From contig JAYUFK010000152.1 in assembly GCA_043739325.1 (NCBI GenBank), forward strand, positions 1 through 14,549: a stretch of 14,549 nucleotides of DNA, read 5' to 3'. This stretch comes from Roseiarcus sp043739325. GTDB lineage: Bacteria > Pseudomonadota > Alphaproteobacteria > Rhizobiales > Beijerinckiaceae. A model generated the notes under the pieces. That model had not been told where the DNA came from, ran no database searches, and was given only the letters and a program-made list of their open reading frames with translations. The translations under genes were made by a program, and so were the position numbers. Below are positions 1 to 7,406 of the stretch, one piece after another (position 1 is the stretch's first letter; each line of letters begins with the position of its first letter).

Positions 1-56
1 TCCAGAAAAACGACCGCCTCGCCAAGCGCCCCGGCCTCTGTCGCGCATCGTTCCAT
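1..56 (-). CDS. Probable 5' end of an unidentified gene (partial)
   Basis: An ATG at 56-54 on the minus strand opens a frame that runs out of the window without a stop. It reads MERCATEAGALGEAVVFL over 18 codons. A good ribosome-binding site, GGTGGAGAG, lies about 7 bases upstream (plus-strand ctctccacc at 62-70). The composition (Ala, Gly, Glu, Val) looks like a real alphaproteobacterial N-terminus, but 18 residues are too few to name a family. The call rests only on the ribosome-binding site and the open frame; a chance match is possible. Confidence 0.4.
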   Translation of the reverse strand, partial: MERCATEAGALGEAVVFL

Positions 57-564
57 CGTCGCTCTCCACCAATAGACTCAGTGGACAGCGATAGATTCAC
101 CGCATCGCTATGATGTCACGCCGTTTTTCACCCGATTGCCCTGGAGCGGCGCGGCATCAGCCTAGCGGGATCGCGAGAATTCCTGTCAAATTCGCATCGA
201 TTCGATCCCGCTTCAGGTTGAAGGCCGTTCGCGCGCCGAAGCGCGTCACCTCACTTTGTCCGGCCCCGGGCCGCGGGCATAAGAGACCGTGCTGGTCGGC
301 CCCCATCATCGCGAAGCCCATCGTTTTGGCGACGAAGCTTCCTTGGTGGGCCGCGATCGGGTTCAAGCCGACCCGATCGCGCTGGCGCTTTGGAGACACT
401 GCCGGTTCGGGGGAGATGGCGGCAAGCTACCCATCCCGATAACGATGCGGGTATGAGACTTGCGCGGTGCGGCGCACACCGACGACCGGGCGAAGCCGGG
501 CAACTCGACGATTCAAACGAATTTCACCAGATGGAGGCTATTGTAAGGTCCGCGGTCGCACCGT
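57..564. other. 508-base stretch without a supported gene
   Basis: This lies between the possible gene start at 56 and the stop of the hydroxylase gene at 565. Open frames exist on both strands (110-442 plus, 157-399 minus). Their translations are rich in Arg, Pro and Ser with no hydrophobic core, motif or convincing ribosome-binding site, so I read them as chance frames in GC-rich DNA. Two dyads are visible: one at 352-381, listed separately, and CGCACC/GGTGCG at 557-562 and 574-579, which straddles the hydroxylase stop codon. The latter could be part of a transcript-end structure but has no T run. Confidence 0.55.
352..381. repeat. Perfect inverted repeat, 10-bp arms, 10-nt loop
   Basis: CGCGATCGGG at 352-361 is the exact reverse complement of CCCGATCGCG at 372-381, with a 10-nt loop between them. 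No T run follows on either strand, so it is not a classical terminator. It may be a REP-like extragenic palindrome or a chance feature of GC-rich DNA. Only one copy was noticed in this window. Confidence 0.45.
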
Positions 565-1545
565 TTACATAGGGGTGCGCGGTCGTCGCCCGCAAAGGCG
601 CCGCCAAGCCTTCGCGAACGGCAGAAGGTACATGGCGCGCACTGAATGATACTCGCCCTCTTCGGTTCCGTTCATGCCGATCGCGAACGTCTCGCGCTCG
701 TCAACAGCATAGAGGGTGCCGAACATCCAGTCCCAAATCGCGAAAACGAAGCCCAGGTTCTTGTCCCAGTGGCGCTGCGCCACAGAGTGATGGACCTGAT
801 GGTGCGCCGGCGAGATGAAGAGTTTTCCCCACACGCCTTTGTATGGCAACCAGACATGCGAGTGGCGCAAATGGAAACCGAAGAAATAAAACACCACCAA
901 CACGATATTGAGCCCGAACAATCCCACCATCGTTGCATCGGCTGCGAAGAGGAAACGACAAAGCGCCACCGCGACGCCGCCAGCAATTCCCGAGAGTAAG
1001 AGAGTAAGCGCGTCATCGACCGGGTGCACCCGCCCTGCGGTCAGCGGCGTCAGCACTTCCGCTGAATGGTGCACTTTATGAAACTCCCACAGGATCGGAA
1101 CCTTGTGCAAGAGGTAATGACCGAGCCACAGGCTGAAATCGACCGCGAGCGCCCAAAAGAGCGTGGTGAAAGGAATAGTGAACCAGGATGGCACGGGGTA
1201 CGCCGGGGGGACCGCCAACCGTTCAAGCAGCGCGCTTGTTAGCGTCACACTCGCGGCGCTCATCGCGAGCAGCGCGCCAAATGCGAACGCGAAGAGCAGC
1301 TTGTTGATGCAGAAGAACCAATAGTCGGCTATGGCTGAGCGATGGGCGTAGATGCGTCTGGGAAAAAGAAAGCGCAGGACGCCGTTCTTAAGAACTTGCG
1401 GATCGCGCCTCGATTCATAAACGAAAGCGCAGCCGGCGAATACGAGAGAGACGAAGAGGTAGTATGCGAACCAACGATTGCCCGGGTCGACGAACATGCC
1501 GCCGAAGGCCGAGACTGGATTGGTCCCCGAAATGGTTTCGATCAT
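565..1545 (-). CDS. Fatty acid hydroxylase / sterol desaturase family membrane protein
   Basis: This 326-residue protein belongs to the di-iron fatty acid hydroxylase superfamily, integral membrane enzymes that hydroxylate or desaturate lipid or sterol-like substrates. The histidine clusters are all present: HYLLH at 143-147, HKVHH at 156-160, a lone His at 174, HLRHSH at 225-230, and HHQVHH at 248-253. Hydrophobic segments lie near residues 27-45, 75-105, 122-142, 178-198 and 207-224, with the His boxes on one face as in the family. The ATG at 1545 has a strong AGGAG site 5 bases upstream; the stop is TAA at 565-567. The gene is transcribed away from the pilus genes and shares their 239-bp upstream region, but nothing ties it functionally to pili. 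The substrate cannot be told from sequence. Confidence 0.9.
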   Translation of the reverse strand: MIETISGTNPVSAFGGMFVDPGNRWFAYYLFVSLVFAGCAFVYESRRDPQVLKNGVLRFLFPRRIYAHRSAIADYWFFCINKLLFAFAFGALLAMSAASVTLTSALLERLAVPPAYPVPSWFTIPFTTLFWALAVDFSLWLGHYLLHKVPILWEFHKVHHSAEVLTPLTAGRVHPVDDALTLLLSGIAGGVAVALCRFLFAADATMVGLFGLNIVLVVFYFFGFHLRHSHVWLPYKGVWGKLFISPAHHQVHHSVAQRHWDKNLGFVFAIWDWMFGTLYAVDERETFAIGMNGTEEGEYHSVRAMYLLPFAKAWRRLCGRRPRTPM

Positions 1546-1669
1546 GTGACTCCTGCTACAGGCAAGTCATATTGGAAACACGGCAAGTTTAAGTGCGTCG
1601 CGACTCTGTACGGACTAACAACGCAAATTACGCCTTGCTGATTGGCAACGCCGGGATTCGGGGCTATGT

Positions 1670-1677
1670 TTAACCAT
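1670..1677 (+). promoter_or_regulatory. TTAACCAT element (CtrA half-site type)
   Basis: The 8-mer TTAACCAT is a sequence reported as a shorter form of the binding site of the alphaproteobacterial cell-cycle regulator CtrA. It sits 50 bp upstream of a complete TTAA-N7-TTAA site in the same intergenic region, which raises the chance that it is functional. An isolated 8-mer could still occur by chance. Confidence 0.4.
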
Positions 1678-1719
1678 CGCGACGGACAGGCACGCAAGTT
1701 AGTTGACTCCGCACATCTA

Positions 1720-1734
1720 TTAACAGAATATTAA
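1720..1734 (+). promoter_or_regulatory. CtrA-type box TTAA-N7-TTAA upstream of cpaB
   Basis: TTAA (1720-1723), seven bases, then TTAA (1731-1734) match the full CtrA consensus exactly, 50 bp before the cpaB ATG. CtrA controls pilA and pilus genes in Caulobacter, so the target makes sense. A possible sigma-70 pair, TTGACT (1703-1708) and GAATAT (1726-1731) with a 17-bp spacer, would place the box over the -10 and suggest repression. Alternatively the box itself may overlap a -35 for a start site near 1765, the usual layout for activation. Sequence alone cannot separate the two. Confidence 0.6.
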
Positions 1735-1784
1735 TGCTGGACGCTATTGCGAGTTGAATTTATTCCGCGTCGGGAAACCTGAGT

Positions 1785-2729
1785 ATGCGCGCGAGTACAA
1801 ATCTTGTCATCCTGCTTATCGCGATCGCGATGGGTGGCGTCGCGGCCTTCCTCGCGCGCGACTGGTTGGCGTCTCATTCCGCAAGCGTTGAACCGGGCGC
1901 TACGCCAGGCACAATTGTCGTTGCGTCCGCGCCGCTCGGTTTCGGCGCTGCGGTGACGGCGGATAACGTCACTGAAATCCCGTGGTCCTCCACGACGCTT
2001 CCAGATGGCGCGTTCATGACCGTCCACGATCTCATCAAGGACGGCCCACGCGTGGTGCTTTCGCCGCTGGTGCGCAATGAACCGGTGGTCGCGTCGAAGG
2101 TGACGGCGCCAAATCAACGCGGCTCGCTTTCGACCACGATCAAGGAAGGCAGCCGCGCGGTGACCGTGCCGGTCGACGATGTGCGCGGAGTCGCGGGTTT
2201 CATCTTCCCCGGCGATTTCGTTGATGTCGTCTTGACTCGCACTGGCAATAACGAGGGCCCGCAAAACTATTCCGAGGTTATCCTGCAGCGCGTAAAGGTG
2301 CTGGCGATCGACCAGCAGGCGGGAGAGCGGCAGGACAAGCCGACTGTGGCCAAGGCGGTGACCGTCGAATTGACCGCCGAGCAGTCGCTCAAAATCTTGT
2401 TGGCGACGAATGTCGGCAGGTTATCGCTTATTCTGCGACAGGCGAATGAGGACGTTGCCGGCCCCAACAAGCGTATCACCGAGCATGACCTCTTTACCGA
2501 GGACGCGCCTACTCCGACGATGACGGCGATAGCGGACGCCTTCGCCGCAGCTCAAGCATCGACGCCGAATCCCAAGCCGACGCCGGTCGCGATTGAGACG
2601 CCAGCGCCAGCCGTCGGCGAAACGCAGCCGCCGAGCGGCGGAGCAGGGCCCGAGAAGCTAACCGCCACGGTGGGAATTGTGCGCGGCATGAAACGCGACG
2701 AGTATGAGGTCCAAAAAGTCTCGAAGTGA
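1785..2729 (+). CDS. cpaB: Flp pilus assembly protein CpaB (RcpC family)
   Basis: At 314 residues this has the usual CpaB length. One N-terminal membrane segment (about 7-25) anchors it in the inner membrane with the rest in the periplasm. A SAF-like domain follows (about 42-105), then the RcpC/CpaB domain (about 112-235; note GSRAVTVPVDDVRGVAGFIFPGD at 122-143, whose last part is the typical GF-PGD-VDV turn). A Pro/Thr/Ala-rich tail (about 243-290) resembles the extended linkers of the family. CpaB is thought to work with the CpaC secretin in the periplasm. It is the first gene of the cluster, starts at ATG 1785 with a weak GGGA site, and is followed by a 232-bp gap before cpaC. Confidence 0.92.
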   Translation: MRASTNLVILLIAIAMGGVAAFLARDWLASHSASVEPGATPGTIVVASAPLGFGAAVTADNVTEIPWSSTTLPDGAFMTVHDLIKDGPRVVLSPLVRNEPVVASKVTAPNQRGSLSTTIKEGSRAVTVPVDDVRGVAGFIFPGDFVDVVLTRTGNNEGPQNYSEVILQRVKVLAIDQQAGERQDKPTVAKAVTVELTAEQSLKILLATNVGRLSLILRQANEDVAGPNKRITEHDLFTEDAPTPTMTAIADAFAAAQASTPNPKPTPVAIETPAPAVGETQPPSGGAGPEKLTATVGIVRGMKRDEYEVQKVSK

Positions 2730-2771
2730 TGTTCTGTTGAGTATATTGGCGGTGTTGTGGCGCGGAAATGT

Positions 2772-2790
2772 CCGATTGTGAAACAGTCGG
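2772..2790 (+). other. RNA hairpin in the cpaB-cpaC gap
   Basis: CCGATTGT (2772-2779) pairs with ACAGTCGG (2783-2790) around a GAA loop, with one U-G wobble, giving an 8-bp stem 43 nt after the cpaB stop. It lacks a downstream T run, so it is not a standard terminator. It could stabilise the cpaB 3' end or reduce read-through into cpaC. Confidence 0.35.
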
Positions 2791-2835
2791 GAAATGCTTC
2801 GCCGGTGTGCCTTGCGCGACACGGTTCGTAAGCAA

Positions 2836-2864
2836 TTGATTTTCCCGGCTCATTTTTCCACAAT
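2836..2864 (+). promoter_or_regulatory. Possible sigma-70 promoter for cpaC
   Basis: TTGATT (2836-2841) and CACAAT (2859-2864) are separated by exactly 17 bp, each matching 4 of 6 consensus bases. They lie in a locally AT-rich patch of the 232-bp gap between cpaB and cpaC. A start near 2871 would leave a leader of about 90 nt. The gap length and the upstream hairpin fit a separate promoter, but alphaproteobacterial promoters are loose and this is only a pattern match. Confidence 0.3.
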
Positions 2865-2961
2865 TTCCGTCGTTTTGGGCGAAGCAGAGTGGATTTTTTG
2901 GCAAAATTGCGGCATAGACTTAGCACGTCCGGGTGGGCGTGAAAGTTCGGAGTGCGCGTAG

Positions 2962-4530
2962 ATGAACGGCGAGGCCATTAATCACAGGGGGCGGCTGCAT
3001 CGTAGCGCCGGGGTCAGATTGTCGGCTCTATTGCGCCGCGCCGGCTCGGTGTTCGTCGCAGCGGCGCTGGTCGGCCTGGCCGTCAGCATCGTCGACGGGC
3101 GGCCCGCGCGGGCGCAAGACACGGCGGCGACGAGTGAAGAATACGGAAGGGTCCTGCACAGAAAGGTGACGCTGTTTAAGTCGCTCACCATCCCAATCCC
3201 ATCGACTTTTGAAAAGGCGCTCATCGGGGCTCCCGACATTGCCGACGTGCTGCCGCTGACAGGCCGATCAGTGTACATCCAGGGGAAGAAAGTCGGCGCC
3301 ACAAATATTTCGATTTTCGATCCCAATCAGCGTTTGATCGAGGTCATCGACCTTGAGGTGACACCCGACACCAACAGCATGAGCAGCAAGATCCGCTCTA
3401 GCACCGGCGGGAATAATATCAAAGTCTCCAGCGCGGGGGGCGAAGTTGTCCTAAGCGGCGAGGCGAGCGACGCCGTCTCAGCGTCGCGAGCCATCGCCGT
3501 CGCCAAGGGCCTGTCGCCCGACGCGCCGATCGTCGACGCCATGAAGGTTTCGCCGTCGCAGCAGGTGATGCTGAAGGTGCGGATTCTCGAAGTGGATCGC
3601 GCCGCCGGGCGCGACCTCGGCGTGAACTTGTTCGGCGGCAAGGGGAGAAACACGATCTCCACGGGGCTTGGACAGTTCACCAACAATACTATTGGCCCGA
3701 CCGGCGTTGCCGGCGTTGGGGTCTCCCAGACCTTCGCGGGCGCTGCTGCGGCCGCGTCGCCGCCGTTCGGGCTCTTGTTCTCAAATTTGGTCAATGCCGG
3801 CGGTTTCAAGATCGATTCGCTGCTCTCCGCCCTCGAAACCAAAGGCTTGGTCAGGAGTCTGGCCGAGCCGGACTTGATCGCGCTTTCCGGCGAGGAGGCG
3901 AGCTTCTTGGCGGGCGGCGAGATTCCCGTGCCGACCGTGCAGCCGGGCAGCAACGGAGGGACGCCGACGGTCTCGATCCAATACAAGCCTTTCGGGGTGC
4001 AGCTGACGTTCGTGCCGACGGTGCTCGGCAACGGCCTTATCGATCTGCGGTTGGCGCCTTCGGTCAGCGAAATCGACACCGCGAACTCGGTGTTGGTCAA
4101 CGGCACTACGATCCCGCAATTGACCAAGCGCGAAGCCCGCACGACCGTGGAGTTGCGCGACGGCCAAAGCTTCGCGATCGCCGGCTTGCTGCAAGCGAGC
4201 CATACCGAGGATATTTCGCAGGTTCCCTATCTCGGCACGATACCGATCCTGGGCGCCTTGTTCCGCTCGACCAATTACCAGAAACATGAGACCGACCTTG
4301 TCATTATCGTCACCCCGCATCTGGTCAGGCCGGCCGGGCCGCATGATCATCTGGCGACGCCGTTCGATCAGAATCTGGCGGCCAACGATGTGGACCTGTT
4401 CTTGATGGGCGATCTTGAACGAAAGAAGAAATACAACGAATATGTGACCAGCGGCGGCGAGCTGAAGGGACCTTACGGCGACATCATCACGGCCGAAGCG
4501 CTCCCCGTCCACAAGAGGTGGAGGAAATGA
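2962..4530 (+). CDS. cpaC: Flp pilus secretin CpaC (RcpA)
   Basis: A 522-residue outer-membrane secretin forming the channel through which the pilus leaves the cell. A long Sec signal peptide with Arg-rich n-region and hydrophobic core (about 29-44) probably ends at ARA|QD (after residue 51). The pilus N-terminal domain lies at about 65-135, a BON-like domain at about 140-195, and the secretin core at about 200-455, with LKVRILEVDR at 204-213, the GEIPVP segment near 319-324 and VPYLGTIPILGALF at 421-434. The last 65 residues, rich in Lys and Asp with a DVDLFLMG stretch, are of the kind seen in alphaproteobacterial CpaC. GGAG lies 9 bases before the ATG. The stop overlaps the next start (ATGA, 4527-4530), so the two are translationally coupled. 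Confidence 0.95.
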   Translation: MNGEAINHRGRLHRSAGVRLSALLRRAGSVFVAAALVGLAVSIVDGRPARAQDTAATSEEYGRVLHRKVTLFKSLTIPIPSTFEKALIGAPDIADVLPLTGRSVYIQGKKVGATNISIFDPNQRLIEVIDLEVTPDTNSMSSKIRSSTGGNNIKVSSAGGEVVLSGEASDAVSASRAIAVAKGLSPDAPIVDAMKVSPSQQVMLKVRILEVDRAAGRDLGVNLFGGKGRNTISTGLGQFTNNTIGPTGVAGVGVSQTFAGAAAAASPPFGLLFSNLVNAGGFKIDSLLSALETKGLVRSLAEPDLIALSGEEASFLAGGEIPVPTVQPGSNGGTPTVSIQYKPFGVQLTFVPTVLGNGLIDLRLAPSVSEIDTANSVLVNGTTIPQLTKREARTTVELRDGQSFAIAGLLQASHTEDISQVPYLGTIPILGALFRSTNYQKHETDLVIIVTPHLVRPAGPHDHLATPFDQNLAANDVDLFLMGDLERKKKYNEYVTSGGELKGPYGDIITAEALPVHKRWRK

Positions 4531-4850
4531 GCCGTCCGACGTTCAAATGTGGATTTATGCTCGCGGCGCTTTTGGCGGCTGTGACGCTAACGGGCTGCGC
4601 CAACGGCGAGCCGTTCGAACCCTATGCGCTGCGCATCCCGACGGTCACGCCGACCGCCGGCAATGCACAGGCGGCCAACACCGCCATTCAAACGATCAAT
4701 CCGTGGCCGCGCTATGCCTACAACACGCGCATCCCCGGAAATGGCGCGCGCATGGTCAATGCCGTCAATTGCTATGAGCGCCAGTCGAAGGACGCGACAG
4801 GATGCCCGACGATTCCAGCAGTGAGCTTAGTAGGCGGGACGACGCAATGA
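4527..4850 (+). CDS. Small pilus-locus lipoprotein (at the cpaD position)
   Basis: A 107-residue protein with a lipoprotein signal (hydrophobic 9-20, lipobox LTGC with Cys24). The mature part is only 83 residues: a Thr/Pro/Ala-rich stretch, then INPWPRYAYNTRIPGNGARM (57-76), which looks like a conserved core, and two Cys (82 and 93) that could pair. The ATG at 4527 is preferred over the GTG at 4518 because GGTGGAGG sits just before it and it overlaps the cpaC stop by four bases. In many alphaproteobacterial loci this slot holds CpaD, roughly twice as long. I see no clear CpaD-like features, so it may be a shortened CpaD, an unrelated secretin-associated lipoprotein, or an undescribed family. 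A role with the secretin is inferred from position only. Confidence 0.8.
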   Translation: MSRPTFKCGFMLAALLAAVTLTGCANGEPFEPYALRIPTVTPTAGNAQAANTAIQTINPWPRYAYNTRIPGNGARMVNAVNCYERQSKDATGCPTIPAVSLVGGTTQ

Positions 4851-4914
4851 TCCCCGATCGCTTGTTTGAGTTTCTTGCCGGGAACAATGCGCGTTCAGTG
4901 AAGGGCGTATTGCG

Positions 4915-6756
4915 ATGGCCGCGAAACAATTTCGACCGCTGACATCCTGGCGTTGCGTTGGCGTCGCCGCCGACGATAGCCCTAAATCGCGCCGCTTGGC
5001 GGCGAAGGCGCGCGCGTTCTGCAGCGACGAAGTCGGCATCATCCTGCCCTATGTGACGGTGATGATCACCGTCATCGTCGGCGTCTCGGTGCTTGCCCTC
5101 GACGGCGCAAGGTACGAAAGTTTGCAGACGCAGATGCAGAAGGGCGCCGACGCGCTGGCGCTCGCCGGCGCGGCGGAACTGGACGGCTTCGCCACGGCGA
5201 TCACCCGCGCCAACGCGGCCATGAAAAATACCGGCAGCGGCGGCCCCAACTGGGTAGTCAATTCGAATCTGTTTGGCTCGAATGTCGCGGTGACGACTGG
5301 CATTCGATTTTTCAGTTCCTTGCCGGCCGGCACGACAACCAGCATAGCATCGAGCTACGTGACCGCCGATGCTCACCTGGCTAAATATGTCGAAGTGACG
5401 GTCACACCGGCGACAATGAGCACCATTCTTCCGGCCTCGTTCTTCGGCGGCGCCAATAGCGTCACGACCGGGGCGGTGGCCGTCGCGGGGCACAGTCAGG
5501 TGGTTTGCGGGCCGACGGCGATGTTCATCTGCAATCCGTATGAAACTGCCGGAATGACCTACAGTCAGGCAACTGATGCATTGGTGGCCGCTGGCAGCAG
5601 CGCCGCGAGCATGCGCAAACTGGTTTCGCTGCACGCTTCCGCCGGCAGCTTCTATTCGCCAGGAAATTACGGCTACGTCTATCCGGCCACGGGCACGGTG
5701 TCAGCCGGCAGTTGCGGCAACCCGCAAGTTACCGCGCAGGCGCTGGCCCAAGTAAACCCCAACATTTGCGTCAGCCAAAGTTCGGTCAATTTCAAGACTG
5801 GTGTGGATCAGCCTGTCCGCGATGCGATCAATGTGCGTTGGGATTTGTTTTCGCAATCGTTCAACAATTGCAAGAACGATACGACCGGGACTTATCCACC
5901 TGATGTGAACGTGCGGAAAGGAATGATACCGGGCAGCGGCAGCGCCATTACGAAGATATGCAATGAAGCGAAGGCCGCAACCTGGCCGCCGGGAATTACC
6001 GGTACGGACCCGTCGAACGCAAATGTTGGTCTGCCCCTCGACAACACTATGCTCACCGCCGGCATCCCGAACGGCACGGTGCAGGTCGGCGACGGCAGTT
6101 GGGTTTGTGGGGATATTGTGCAGGCAACCAGCGCCAGCACCGCTAGCGGCGGCACGGTTCTTACGTTCGCCGCTGGCGCAACCACCGGAATATTTGTCGG
6201 TATGGGAATTAGTGGCCCGGTTGGCTCGCACGTCCCGAGCAACGCCACTGTGACGGCGGTTGCCCCGACAACGGTCACCATGAGCGCAGGCGCCAGCGGC
6301 GGCGTGATCGCCTCGGGAACCAGCATCACCGTCGCCGGTTACTGGAGCACCGCGCATCCCGCAGCGCTTGGACATGCCGCGCCTCCGGGATGCTCCGGCA
6401 CTCCTTATGCCGGCATCACCCGATACTCGGTCTATAAGTACGAGAACAGCAGTAGCTACGCCAACGACGCTTCCGCCGGCGGCGAAAAGGGCGCGACCTA
6501 CTGCAATCAAACCCCGCCGGCGGCCGACCGCCGCCTGCTTAACCTCGCGTTCATCAACTGCCTCAGCGTTAGCGGCGCCAGCAGCCCCAACCCGGTGACT
6601 CTCAACGGCAGCGCGACCAACGTCCCGGTCGCGGCTTTCGGCGAATTCTTTTTGACGTTGCCCGCCCCGAACAACGGCGATGAACCTTTCGGGGAATTCG
6701 CTGGATTTCTCCCCTCGGGAAGCAATAACTTTCAGAACGCTCAATTGTACCGGTGA
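4915..6756 (+). CDS. tadG: TadG-like pilus assembly protein
   Basis: A 613-residue envelope protein. After about 38 cytoplasmic residues comes the Tad-like N-terminal domain: a membrane segment (about 41-62), then DGARYESLQTQMQKGADALALAGAAEL (63-89, shown in part as the family's QxxADAAALAGA-type helix). The rest is periplasmic and has about a dozen Cys. The C-terminal portion has the family look: GDGSWVCGD (392-400), YWSTAHP (476-482), TRYSVYKYE (502-510), DRRLLNLAFINC (538-549) and AFGEFFLTLP (574-583). No von Willebrand A MIDAS motif is evident. Residues about 403-474 look like an inserted module, listed separately. The ATG has AAGGG 9 bases upstream and follows the lipoprotein gene after 64 bp. 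The exact role of TadG proteins is uncertain; a part in pilus stabilisation or display is proposed. Confidence 0.82.
   Translation: MAAKQFRPLTSWRCVGVAADDSPKSRRLAAKARAFCSDEVGIILPYVTVMITVIVGVSVLALDGARYESLQTQMQKGADALALAGAAELDGFATAITRANAAMKNTGSGGPNWVVNSNLFGSNVAVTTGIRFFSSLPAGTTTSIASSYVTADAHLAKYVEVTVTPATMSTILPASFFGGANSVTTGAVAVAGHSQVVCGPTAMFICNPYETAGMTYSQATDALVAAGSSAASMRKLVSLHASAGSFYSPGNYGYVYPATGTVSAGSCGNPQVTAQALAQVNPNICVSQSSVNFKTGVDQPVRDAINVRWDLFSQSFNNCKNDTTGTYPPDVNVRKGMIPGSGSAITKICNEAKAATWPPGITGTDPSNANVGLPLDNTMLTAGIPNGTVQVGDGSWVCGDIVQATSASTASGGTVLTFAAGATTGIFVGMGISGPVGSHVPSNATVTAVAPTTVTMSAGASGGVIASGTSITVAGYWSTAHPAALGHAAPPGCSGTPYAGITRYSVYKYENSSSYANDASAGGEKGATYCNQTPPAADRRLLNLAFINCLSVSGASSPNPVTLNGSATNVPVAAFGEFFLTLPAPNNGDEPFGEFAGFLPSGSNNFQNAQLYR
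6121..6336 (+). other. Beta-rich module apparently inserted in the TadG-like protein
   Basis: Codons for residues about 403-474 encode a Gly/Ser/Thr/Val-rich, Cys-free block with an order I recognise from other surface proteins: GGTVLTFAAGAT, GIFVGMGISGP, VPSNATVTAVAPTTVTMSAGA, then IASGTSITV. This is the pattern 'TLTF...V..GM.VSG..IP..T.V......TVTLS....G.VASG..ITF'. It splits what otherwise reads as a continuous family block, GDGSWVCGD and YWSTAHP. The surrounding frame is intact. Boundaries are by eye. Confidence 0.5.
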
Positions 6757-6843
6757 CGTGGAAAGGCGCATGAAGCCATAGAGCGAAATCACCATGTTGT
6801 CATTCCCGCTATGGGATCGTTCATTGAAGAAGGCTGAGTTAAA

Positions 6844-7398
6844 ATGATTGCGCGCGTTTTGCGTTCGCTCTGGCGCGATACCGAAGGTACAGCGCTGGTC
6901 GAAGGCTCCATCCTGCTTCCCGTCTTGATGAGCCTGTTGTTTGGGGTTTACGAATTCTCATTCTTCTTCTACCAGCAACAGTTAATCACGACCGGCGTTC
7001 GCGACGCGGCGCGTTTCCTCGCGCGAAACGACCTTTCATCATGCACCACGAGCCCGCTAACCTCGGGCAATTGCTCGGTGACCGTGATGTTGAGCGGAAC
7101 CGCCACCAATGTCGTGACTGTCGCCAAGAACATTGCGGTCTCCGGCTTCACTGGAGGAACGCCGGCACGCGTCACAGGTTGGGCGGCAAGCAACGTCGCG
7201 ATAAATTTGAACAATCTTGCAAATTCTGGCGTATCGACGCCATGCGGCGCGAATGCCTGTAGCGGTCGCTCGACCATACAGGTCGTGGTGGTGAGCACGA
7301 CTTTCGCCGACCCGTCGCTGGGCCTGTTCGGCTATCTCGGCTTGAGCGCGCCGAATCTGGTCGTATCGCACGCCGAACGCGTTATCGGACCAGGTTGA
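6844..7398 (+). CDS. tadE: TadE-type pseudopilin
   Basis: A 184-residue TadE-family minor pilin. A short basic leader ends in DTEG(15); the following TALVEG gives Glu at +5 after the presumed cleavage (G15|T16), the site used by TadV/CpaA peptidases. The membrane helix spans about 16-46 (ALVEGSILLPVLMSLLFGVY), followed by the typical helix with GVRDAARFLAR (51-61). The periplasmic part contains four Cys (67, 77, 139, 143 region) that may form disulfides. The start ATG has an AAGG about 11 bases upstream. It follows tadG after 87 bp, and its TGA lies 9 bases before the next gene's ATG. TadE and TadF are thought to assist pilus assembly rather than form the fibre. Confidence 0.88.
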   Translation: MIARVLRSLWRDTEGTALVEGSILLPVLMSLLFGVYEFSFFFYQQQLITTGVRDAARFLARNDLSSCTTSPLTSGNCSVTVMLSGTATNVVTVAKNIAVSGFTGGTPARVTGWAASNVAINLNNLANSGVSTPCGANACSGRSTIQVVVVSTTFADPSLGLFGYLGLSAPNLVVSHAERVIGPG

Positions 7399-7406
7399 GA
7401 GACGCC

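Noticed and set aside
110..442. Open frame on the plus strand, with another at 157-399 on the minus strand
   Set aside because: Arg/Pro/Ser-rich translations with no motif, hydrophobic core or ribosome-binding site; the two overlap each other, typical of chance frames in GC-rich DNA.
3327..4142. 271-codon frame on the minus strand
   Set aside because: Antisense shadow of cpaC, whose secretin motifs are unmistakable.
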